Positions 56,491 to 64,000 of a stretch of 64,000 bases of DNA are shown here, in pieces. The DNA is taken from assembly GCF_020252405.1 (NCBI RefSeq), contig NZ_JADCDA010000075.1, positions 16,931 through 80,930 on the forward strand. The letters are read 5' to 3'. Below the pieces are notes generated by a model. That model saw only the letters and a program-made list of their open reading frames with translations. It did not search any database and was not told the origin of the DNA. The translations under genes were made by a program, and so were the position numbers. The DNA is from Aestuariivirga sp. GTDB taxonomy: Bacteria > Pseudomonadota > Alphaproteobacteria > Rhizobiales > Aestuariivirgaceae. Position 1 is the stretch's first letter; each line of letters opens with the position of its first letter.

Positions 56491-57050
56491 TCCACCGCCT
56501 TCAGGAAATTGCGCAGCATGTCGTAGCCGCCCTCGGTGAGGATCGATTCGGGGTGGAACTGTACTCCATAAGTCGGGTGGCTGGCATGGCGCAGCCCCAT
56601 GATCTCGCCCTCGTCGCTCCTCGCCGTGACGATGAGCGGTGTGCCGCGGCCTTCCAGTTCCACGATCAGAGAATGATAGCGCCCGGCCGAGAAGCGCTGC
56701 GGCAGGCCTTCGAAGATGCCTTGGCCGTCGTGGTTGATCTCGGAACTTTCGCCATGCATGGGGCGTTTGGCCCGCGTGACGAGGCCGCCGAAAACCTCGC
56801 CCATCACCTGGTGGCCGAGGCAGATGCCGAGGATGGGGAGCTTGCCCGAGCAGTCGCGCATGATTGCCATCGACTGGCCCGCCTCGGTGGGCGTGCAGGG
56901 GCCGGGCGAAATCACGATGGCCCTGGCGGCGCCCAGGTCCCGCGCCGTCACCCCGTCATTGCGCACCACGCGCGTGCGCTGGCCCAGCTCCTCGAAATAG
57001 CGCGCCACGTTGTGGACGAATGAGTCGTAATTGTCGACGATCAGGATCAT
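56487..57050 (-). CDS. pabA: Aminodeoxychorismate/anthranilate synthase glutamine amidotransferase
   Basis: MILIVDNYDSFVHNVARYFEELG; LGICLGHQVMGEVFGG; YGVQFHPESILTEGG. Confidence 0.92.
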   Translation of the reverse strand: MILIVDNYDSFVHNVARYFEELGQRTRVVRNDGVTARDLGAARAIVISPGPCTPTEAGQSMAIMRDCSGKLPILGICLGHQVMGEVFGGLVTRAKRPMHGESSEINHDGQGIFEGLPQRFSAGRYHSLIVELEGRGTPLIVTARSDEGEIMGLRHASHPTYGVQFHPESILTEGGYDMLRNFLKAVE

Positions 57051-58387
57051 GGCCGGAAGGCCTCCATGACGCGCCTGATCTTGGTGATGCTCTCCTCGTA
57101 TTCGGCGGCAGGCTCGGAGCGCGCGGTGATGCCGCCGCCGCCCTGCACGCGGGCGACGCCGTTCGAAAACTGCGCGGTGCGGATGGCGATGTTCAAATCC
57201 GTCCGGCCATTGAAGCCGATATAGCCGATGGCGCCGCAATAAACGCCGCGCGGGGCCTGCTCGATCTCCGCGATGATCTCCATGGCGCGGATCTTCGGCG
57301 CGCCGGTGATCGAGCCGCCGGGGAAGGTGGCGCCGATGAGATCGCCGATGCCGTGCCCGTCCTTCATCTCGGAGGTGATGACCGAGACGAGGTGATGGAC
57401 ATTGGCATAGGTCTCGAGCCCGCAGAGCACCGGCGCCTTCACCGTGCCGGGCCTGGAGACGCGCGAGAGATCGTTGCGCAGCAAGTCGACGATCATCACG
57501 TTCTCGGCGCGGTCCTTGCGGCTGGACGTCAGGTCGGCGATCAGCTTCGCATCGCGCATCGGGTCCGTGTCGCGCCGTCTCGTGCCCTTGATGGGGCGGG
57601 CCTCGACGGCGGCGCCGTCACAGCGCAAGAGCCGTTCGGGCGACGATGAGGCGATCTGGACCGACCCGTAATCCATGTAGGCGGAAAAGGTGGCGGGGTT
57701 CTTCCGCCGCAGCACGTGGTAGAAGCCCAACGGATCGAAGCCTTGCGGAATGGGTGCCGAGAACATCTGCGTGATGTTCGCCTGGAAAATGTCGCCCGCC
57801 AGAATATAGTCGACCGTGCGCGCGACAGCCTTCTCGTAATCCCCGCGGGTGAAGTTCGATTGCCAGCCCTCGATGACGTGGCCTTCCGCGACCCTGGGGC
57901 GGCGGCGCAGCAGCTCCTCCATCTCGTCCGCGCGCTCCGGGCTCTCCGAAATGATCCAGGCGCGCTCCTGCATGTGATCGAAGGCGGCCACGCAATCGAA
58001 GTGATGCAGCATCAGGTCCGGGCAGACGGGTGAGAAGTCCGGTATTCTGGCATGCGGTTCGAGGCGGCGGCCATAATCATAGGAGATGTAGCCGGCGAGA
58101 CCGCCCTGGAAGGGCGGCAGGCCCGCAATGTGGCGCCGGCGGTTCTCCGACAGGATGCGGTCGATCAGGGCCAGCGCGCTCCCGGCGAGCGGCACGCCGT
58201 TGAAGAAGGCGCCTCTGGCGTTCACCTCGATGGTGGCCGCCGGGTTGCAGGCGAGGAAGGAATAGCGCCCCAGATGCTCCGAGCGCATGACGCTCTCGAG
58301 CAGCGTGAGGTGGCGCTCGCCCTTCAGCCGCAGGGCGAGTGCGGACGGCTCCAGGCAGACGATCTCTCTGGCGTGGGGTTCCCTCAT
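57047..58387 (-). CDS. pabB: Aminodeoxychorismate synthase component I
   Basis: EARPIKGTRRRDTDPMRDAKLIADL; ENVMIVDLLRNDLSRVSRPGTVK; GSITGAPKIRAMEII. Confidence 0.93.
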   Translation of the reverse strand: MREPHAREIVCLEPSALALRLKGERHLTLLESVMRSEHLGRYSFLACNPAATIEVNARGAFFNGVPLAGSALALIDRILSENRRRHIAGLPPFQGGLAGYISYDYGRRLEPHARIPDFSPVCPDLMLHHFDCVAAFDHMQERAWIISESPERADEMEELLRRRPRVAEGHVIEGWQSNFTRGDYEKAVARTVDYILAGDIFQANITQMFSAPIPQGFDPLGFYHVLRRKNPATFSAYMDYGSVQIASSSPERLLRCDGAAVEARPIKGTRRRDTDPMRDAKLIADLTSSRKDRAENVMIVDLLRNDLSRVSRPGTVKAPVLCGLETYANVHHLVSVITSEMKDGHGIGDLIGATFPGGSITGAPKIRAMEIIAEIEQAPRGVYCGAIGYIGFNGRTDLNIAIRTAQFSNGVARVQGGGGITARSEPAAEYEESITKIRRVMEAFRP

Positions 58388-58441
58388 GGCGGGGCCATAT
58401 AAGAGTGGAAGCGAGCAGGCCCCAAGTCTATTTCAGACGGG

Positions 58442-60610
58442 ATGAGCCGCGATTCCGCCATAGCCGAGGTGCTGCTGCCGCTGGCGCTCGACGGCCCCTA
58501 TTCCTACCGGGCGCCGGACGGGATGGCGCTGGAGCCGGGGAGCTACGTCATCGTGCCGTTGGGGCCGCGTCAGACGATCGGCGTGGTCTGGGCCTTGAAG
58601 GACAAGGCGGAGACCGGCAAAGAGCTGCGTGATGTCGCTCACGTCCTCGACATGCCGCCGCTGCCCGAAACGCACCGGCGCTTCGTCGATTGGCTGTCGG
58701 CCTATTATCTCGAACCCGCGGGAAACGTGCTGCGCATGGTGCTGCGCTCGCCCCGCGCCCTCGAAGGCCCCCGCGAGCAGTTGGCCTACCGCGCAACCGG
58801 GCAGGCGCCGAAACGGATGACCCCGCAGCGTGCCCGCGTGCTGGAGGTGGCCCGCGAAGGCTTCGCCATGCGCGCCGCGGAACTGGCCGAGGCCGCCGGC
58901 GCCGGCATCCCGGTGATCAGGGCGCTGGCCAGGGATGGCGCGCTTGAGGCGGTGGCATTGCCCGCGCTGAGGCCCTTTCCTCCGCCGGATCTCAATGCCG
59001 GCGGCTACGCGCTGTCGAAGGATCAGCTGGCGGCTGCCGCGGAACTCCGCGCCGTGGTGGCCCAGCGCCAGCACAAGGTGATGCTGCTCGACGGCGTCAC
59101 CGGTTCGGGCAAGACGGAGGTTTATTTCGAGGCGATGGCGGCGGCGCTCGCGTCCGGCGCCCAGGTGCTGCTGCTGCTGCCCGAAATCGCGCTCACGCAG
59201 CCCTTCCTCGCGCGCGTCGAGCGGCGCTTCGGCGCCGAGCCCGCGCAATGGCACTCGGACCTGCGCCCGCGCGAGCGCGAGCGGGTGTGGCGCGGCGTGG
59301 CCGATGGCACGGCGCGGATCGTGGTGGGCGCGCGCTCGGCCCTGTTCCTGCCGTGGAAGAAGCTGAAACTGATCGTCGTCGATGAGGAGCACGAGAACGC
59401 CTATAAGCAGGACGACGGCGTTCCCTATCACGCGCGCGACATGGCTGTGCTTTATGGATCGATCGGCAAGTTCCCCGTGGTGCTCTCGTCCGCCACACCG
59501 TCGCTCGAAACCCTGGTGAATGTCGACCGCGGCCGCTACGGCGTGGTGCGGCTCACCGGCCGGCACGGGCGGCCGGAGTTGCCCGAGATCGGGCTCATCG
59601 ACATGAAGCGCGTCGCCCCAGAGCCCGGCACGTGGATTTCACCGCCGCTCTTCGACGCGGTGAAGGCGGCGCTGGAGGAGGGCGACCAGGCGCTCCTCTT
59701 TCTCAACCGACGCGGCTATGCGCCCCTGACCCTGTGCCGCGCCTGCGGCCACAGGCTCGAATGCCCGAACTGCGCGGCCTCGCTGGTGGAGCACCGCTTC
59801 CGGCGCCAGCTGATGTGCCACCACTGCGGCCACCTCGAACCGAGCCGCAAGGACTGCCCGGGCTGCCACGCCGAGGGGAAGATGGCGCCCGTGGGGCCGG
59901 GCGTCGAGCGCCTGGCCGAGGAGGCTGCCGCGCGCTTTCCGCAAGCGCGCATCGCCGTTCTCTCCAGCGATCTGTCGCGAGGGCTCCTGCTGCGCGATGC
60001 GATCCGCGACGTGGAGAAGGGGCAGTTCAACCTCGTCATCGGCACGCAGCTGGTGGCCAAGGGGCATCATTTTCCGCACCTCACCCTGGTGGGCGCGGTC
60101 GATGCCGACCTCGCCCTGGAATCATCCGACCCGCGCGGGGCTGAGCGCACCTGGGCGCTGATGGCGCAGGTGGCGGGGCGTGCGGGCCGCGGCGCCAAGC
60201 CCGGCCGCGCGCTGGTGCAGACCTATCTGCCCGAACACCCGCTGATGCAGGCGCTGAAGAGGGGCGACCGCGATTCCTACCTCAACCAGGAGAAGGCGAT
60301 CCGCGAGACTGCCGGGCTTCCGCCTTACGGGCGGCTGGCGGCGATCATCGTGTCCGGCGCGGACGCCGCGGAAACGGAACGCTTCGCGCGGAACCTCGGG
60401 AAGATTGCTCCGTTGGCGGACGGTATCGCCGTGCTGGGGCCTGCCGCCGCCCCCATCGCCATGGTGCGGGGCCGCCACCGCGTCCGCTTCCTGGTGAAGG
60501 CGAAGCGCGAGGCGAACCTGCAGGCCTTTCTCCGGCTGTGGCTGAAGGACGTGAAGCCGAAGGGTTCGCTGGCGCTGCAGGTGGATGTGGACCCGTATAA
60601 TTTCTTGTGA
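58442..60610 (+). CDS. priA: Primosomal protein N' (PriA helicase)
   Basis: MLLDGVTGSGKTEVYFEA Walker A; VVDEEHENAYKQDDG; zinc-binding CRACGHRLECPNCAASL / CHHCG..CPGCH. Confidence 0.96.
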   Translation: MSRDSAIAEVLLPLALDGPYSYRAPDGMALEPGSYVIVPLGPRQTIGVVWALKDKAETGKELRDVAHVLDMPPLPETHRRFVDWLSAYYLEPAGNVLRMVLRSPRALEGPREQLAYRATGQAPKRMTPQRARVLEVAREGFAMRAAELAEAAGAGIPVIRALARDGALEAVALPALRPFPPPDLNAGGYALSKDQLAAAAELRAVVAQRQHKVMLLDGVTGSGKTEVYFEAMAAALASGAQVLLLLPEIALTQPFLARVERRFGAEPAQWHSDLRPRERERVWRGVADGTARIVVGARSALFLPWKKLKLIVVDEEHENAYKQDDGVPYHARDMAVLYGSIGKFPVVLSSATPSLETLVNVDRGRYGVVRLTGRHGRPELPEIGLIDMKRVAPEPGTWISPPLFDAVKAALEEGDQALLFLNRRGYAPLTLCRACGHRLECPNCAASLVEHRFRRQLMCHHCGHLEPSRKDCPGCHAEGKMAPVGPGVERLAEEAAARFPQARIAVLSSDLSRGLLLRDAIRDVEKGQFNLVIGTQLVAKGHHFPHLTLVGAVDADLALESSDPRGAERTWALMAQVAGRAGRGAKPGRALVQTYLPEHPLMQALKRGDRDSYLNQEKAIRETAGLPPYGRLAAIIVSGADAAETERFARNLGKIAPLADGIAVLGPAAAPIAMVRGRHRVRFLVKAKREANLQAFLRLWLKDVKPKGSLALQVDVDPYNFL

Positions 60611-60617
60611 GGGGAAG

Positions 60618-61541
60618 TTAAACGGAGAACCGCCACTCCATGCGGTGGCGATAGACGTCGTCCGGCCGCAGCAGGGCGCTCGGAAAGTTCGCGTGCGTCG
60701 GGGCGTCGGGGAAGTTCTGGGGCTCGATGGCGATGGCGGCGTATTGCTGCAAGGGGCCTGTCTTGCCGGGAAAGCCCTCGTTCCAGTGTTCGGCGGTGTA
60801 CATCTGCATGCCGGCCTCCGTGGTCCACACCTCCATGGTGCGGCCGGAGACCGGGTCCTTCAGCGTGAGGCCGTGCCTCAGCGTGCCGCGCGGGCCGTCC
60901 AGCACCCAGCAATTGTCATAGACGCCGCTGACCTTGCGGAGTTCACGAAAGTCCCAGCGCGTGCCGGTGACGTCGCGGATCTCGCCGGACGGCAGCAGCC
61001 CGGCGCTCAAGGGAAGATAGTGCGAGCCGAGGATCTCGATCTCGTGGGCGAAGGCGTTGCGCGCGCCGCCGGACAGATTCCAATAGGTGTGGTTGGTGAG
61101 GTTGACGGTCGTGGGCTTCGTGGTGCGCGCCGCGAAGTCGAGCGAGAGGGTTGCGCCGTTCACGGCGTAGGTGGCGGTGACATCGAGTGCGCCCGGATAG
61201 CCCTGGTCGCCATCGGGCGAGTGGAGGCTGAAGCGAACAGCATTCTCCGTGGACTGAACGTTCCAGTGGCGAACCGAGAAATTATCCGGCCCGCCATGGA
61301 GCTGATGGGCACCCGTGTTGGGGACCAGCGGATATTCGGTTCCGTCGATGTTGATGCGGGAATTGGTGATGCGGCCGGCAATGCGGCCCGCCACGGCGCC
61401 CGTGGTCCAGTCGCCTGCGAGAATGTCCGAATCCGTGCCGCCGCCCATGATCACGTCAGCGCCGGCGAAATCGAGCGCCACGAGCCGCGCGCCCAGCGTG
61501 GTGAAGCGGGCGCGGATCTGGCCGCTGTTCAGTTCGAGCAT
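60618..61541 (-). CDS. galM: Aldose 1-epimerase
   Basis: NTGAHQLHGGPDNFSVRHW; VNLTNHTYWNLSGG; AIEPQNFPDAPTHANFPSALL. Confidence 0.92.
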   Translation of the reverse strand: MLELNSGQIRARFTTLGARLVALDFAGADVIMGGGTDSDILAGDWTTGAVAGRIAGRITNSRINIDGTEYPLVPNTGAHQLHGGPDNFSVRHWNVQSTENAVRFSLHSPDGDQGYPGALDVTATYAVNGATLSLDFAARTTKPTTVNLTNHTYWNLSGGARNAFAHEIEILGSHYLPLSAGLLPSGEIRDVTGTRWDFRELRKVSGVYDNCWVLDGPRGTLRHGLTLKDPVSGRTMEVWTTEAGMQMYTAEHWNEGFPGKTGPLQQYAAIAIEPQNFPDAPTHANFPSALLRPDDVYRHRMEWRFSV

Positions 61542-61567
61542 GGGAAGGGCTCCTCGATTGTTCCAAT

Positions 61568-61609
61568 CTGTTCCTCTCCCCCGGTGCACAGACCGGGGGA
61601 GAGGAACAG
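61568..61609. promoter_or_regulatory. Perfect 18-bp-arm hairpin between dehydratase and galM
   Basis: CTGTTCCTCTCCCCCGGT-GCACAG-ACCGGGGGAGAGGAACAG. Confidence 0.8.
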
Positions 61610-61614
61610 CGGTG

Positions 61615-63417
61615 TCAGTGATTGTCGCGCGGCAGGCCCATGGTCTTGGCGACGCGCCGGAACTTGGTGGCGCCCTTCAGCACCATGCCGCCGTCGAGTT
61701 GACCCACTTCCTTGCGGAAGATTTCCTGCCAGGGCGTCTGGCTCGGCGGCGCCTGGTAACCGCCGTTCTTCTCAAGCTCCTCGCGGCGGCGCTTCAGCTC
61801 GTCCTCGGCCACGAGCATGTCGCAGGCGCCCTTGTTGAGGTCGATGCGCACCATGTCGCCGTTCTTGAGGATGGCGAGGCCGCCACCGGCCGCCGCCTCG
61901 GGCGAGGCATTGAGGATCGAGGGCGAGCCCGACGTGCCGGACTGGCGGCCGTCGCCCACGCAGGGCAGCGAGCGGATGCCCTTTTCGAGCAGGTAATTCG
62001 GCGCCCGCATGTTGACCACTTCCGCCGCGCCCGGATAGCCCAGGGGACCGACGCCGCGGATGAACAGGATGGTGTTCTCGTCGATGCCGAGCTTCGGATC
62101 GTCGATATGGGCGTGGTAATCCTCCGGACCGTCGAAGACGATGGCCTTGGCCACGAAGGCATTGGGGTCCGTGGGGTTGGAGAGATAGCGCTGGCGGAAT
62201 TCCTCCGAGATCACGGAGGTCTTCATGATGGCGTTGTCGAAGAGGTTGCCGGTCAGGCGCTTGAAGCCGGCGTGCTCCTTCATGGGCTTTGCAAACTCGC
62301 GGATCACCGCGCGGTCCCAGGAATACTGGCCCTTGCAGTTTTCGCCGATGGTCCTGCCATTGGCGGTGACGCAGTCCTCGTGGATCTTGCCCGCGCCAAT
62401 CAGCTCCGCCACCACGGCGGGAACGCCGCCGGCGCGGTGATAGTCCTCGCCGAGGTATTCGCCGGCGGGCTGCAGGTTGACAAGCAGCGGCAGATCATAG
62501 CCGTGTTTCTCCCAGTCCGCCACGGTGAGCTCGATGCCGAGATGGGCCGCGATCGCGTTCAGGTGGTTCGGCGCGTTGGTGGAGCCGCCGATGGCGGTGT
62601 TCACCGCAATGGCGTTCTCGAAGGCCTGGCGCGTCATGATCCTGGACGGCGTCAAATCCTCCTTCACCATGTCGACGATGCGGCGGCCGGTGGCATAGGC
62701 CATCTGCCCGCGCTCGCGGTAGGGCGCGGGGATGACGCCATTGCCGGGAAGGCACATGCCAAGCGCCTCCGTGAGCGAGTTCATGGTCGTCGCCGTGCCC
62801 ATGGTGTTGCAGAAGCCGGTGGAGGGCGCGGACGTGGCGACCAGTTCGATGAAGCCTTCGTAGTCGAGCTCGCCCGTTGCCAGCTTCTCGCGCGCCATCC
62901 ACACGATGGTGCCGGAGCCGGTGCGCTGGCCCTTGTACCAGCCGTTGAGCATCGGGCCCGACGAGAGCGCGATCGCCGGAATGTCGACCGTCGCCGCCGC
63001 CATCAGGCAGGCGGGCGTGGTCTTGTCGCAGCCGATGGTCAGCACCACGCCGTCCAGCGGATAGCCATAGAGCACCTCGACAAGCGAGAGGTAGGACAGG
63101 TTCCGGTCGAGCGAGGCGGTGGGGCGCTTGCCGGTTTCCTGGATGGGGTGGATGGGGAATTCCAGCGGAATGCCGCCATTCTCATAGATGCCGTCGCGCA
63201 CGCGCTTCACCAGATCCACATGGGCGCGGTTGCAGGGCGAGAGGTCGGAACCCGTCTGGGCGATGCCGATGACCGGCTTGCCAGCCTGCAGTTCCGAGCG
63301 CGTGAGGCCGAAGTTCAGATAACGCTCAAGATAGAGCGCGGTCATGTCGGCATTGGCCGGATTGTCGAACCAGGCCTGGGAACGGTATTTGAGCGGCTTC
63401 TGCGGGGTGTTTGCCAT
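61615..63417 (-). CDS. IlvD/Edd-family dehydratase (sugar-acid dehydratase, L-arabonate-like)
   Basis: [71 protein letters not shown]; ~600 aa. Confidence 0.88.
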   Translation of the reverse strand: MANTPQKPLKYRSQAWFDNPANADMTALYLERYLNFGLTRSELQAGKPVIGIAQTGSDLSPCNRAHVDLVKRVRDGIYENGGIPLEFPIHPIQETGKRPTASLDRNLSYLSLVEVLYGYPLDGVVLTIGCDKTTPACLMAAATVDIPAIALSSGPMLNGWYKGQRTGSGTIVWMAREKLATGELDYEGFIELVATSAPSTGFCNTMGTATTMNSLTEALGMCLPGNGVIPAPYRERGQMAYATGRRIVDMVKEDLTPSRIMTRQAFENAIAVNTAIGGSTNAPNHLNAIAAHLGIELTVADWEKHGYDLPLLVNLQPAGEYLGEDYHRAGGVPAVVAELIGAGKIHEDCVTANGRTIGENCKGQYSWDRAVIREFAKPMKEHAGFKRLTGNLFDNAIMKTSVISEEFRQRYLSNPTDPNAFVAKAIVFDGPEDYHAHIDDPKLGIDENTILFIRGVGPLGYPGAAEVVNMRAPNYLLEKGIRSLPCVGDGRQSGTSGSPSILNASPEAAAGGGLAILKNGDMVRIDLNKGACDMLVAEDELKRRREELEKNGGYQAPPSQTPWQEIFRKEVGQLDGGMVLKGATKFRRVAKTMGLPRDNH

Positions 63418-63682
63418 GGGATCCTCCAATCGTCCGATATTTACAGGGGGATCCCCGGTGCGTCCATGGTAAGCACGTTGCGGAGGGCGTGAATGGGCCG
63501 GCGGGAAGGGCCTGTTCCGGACGGGGAGGAAGGTTCTTGACCGTCCGGACGGGTTTGGACCCGCCGGAGCACGTCCCGATTTCCAATTCCTGACCGCGAT
63601 GACCTCTGACCTTCATGACGCACTGATGACTGTTACAATTCATTCACTTATCGTTTTTTTGAAGATTTGACGTTTTCCGGTG

Positions 63683-63712
63683 TTGACAGTTCGCAGGGGC
63701 TCGCCATATACA
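63683..63712 (+). promoter_or_regulatory. Putative strong rrn-type promoter
   Basis: TTGACA (63683-63688), 18-bp spacer, TATACA (63707-63712). Confidence 0.6.
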
Positions 63713-63862
63713 CCCCATCACTGAGGGGCGCGGCGCTGCGGCGCGGCATGCCTTTCTGCCGAAAGCTGACAAGCTGGCGTGGCTGCCGGATGTCCTGAAA
63801 AGGGGATCCGGAGGTTCCTGCGCCTGTGGTCAGGTTGAGGTTTTGGGGACGCGAGTTCCCGT

Positions 63863-63915
63863 TGCTGATTGACATTGTGAAGAGAGAAAGAGAGACGCAG
63901 GCGGCGTGTGTTCTT
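63863..63915 (+). promoter_or_regulatory. boxA-like antiterminator and pre-16S leader of an rRNA operon lying beyond the right edge
   Basis: TGCTGATTGACATTGTGAAGAGAGAAAGAGAGACGCAGGCGGCG resembles the rrn leader of Rhizobiales; 16S gene itself not in window. Confidence 0.6.
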
Positions 63916-64000
63916 GCGGGTCCTGGGGTAACCTGGGGCTGTTAGGAAACAACGTATCGCATGCGTCTTTGAGAGTAGCCAAAAGCTTTGGCGGGAGCAC

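Noticed and set aside
61315-63492. 725-aa plus-strand ORF over the IlvD/Edd dehydratase
   Set aside because: Antisense shadow; the minus-strand dehydratase is unambiguous.
63648-63875. 75-aa minus-strand ORF at the right edge
   Set aside because: Lies over the putative rrn promoter/leader; no coding signature.

Overview
High-GC alphaproteobacterial (Rhizobiales-like) chromosomal window. It is mostly conserved housekeeping DNA with an accessory carbohydrate/polyol region at about 19.5-36.8 kb. Left block: partial trpE, ppiD, tpiA, secG, pyrG, mscS, thioesterase, kdsA, eno. Right block: mmsA, xerC, lpdA-SDR-sucB-sucA-sucD-[vapBC]-sucC-mdh, zapE, fsa/tal, pabC-pabA-pabB, priA, galM, IlvD/Edd dehydratase. 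The last ~320 bp looks like the promoter and leader of an rRNA operon whose 16S gene lies beyond the window. Main points for follow-up: (1) a small, visibly AT-richer two-gene cassette (31.9-33.2 kb) encoding an unrecognised protein translationally coupled to a DUF1828-type protein; (2) a VapBC toxin-antitoxin pair between sucC and sucD; (3) an internally deleted SorC/EryD-type regulator that keeps its HTH and extreme C-terminus but lacks the effector-domain core; (4) a long co-directional polyol/sugar operon with two FGGY kinases and both GpsA-like and EgsA/AraM-like glycerol-phosphate dehydrogenases; (5) several palindromic/tandem intergenic repeats, including a dense hairpin mosaic at 28.0-28.3 kb. 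Family assignments come from reading motifs in the supplied translations; no database search was run.
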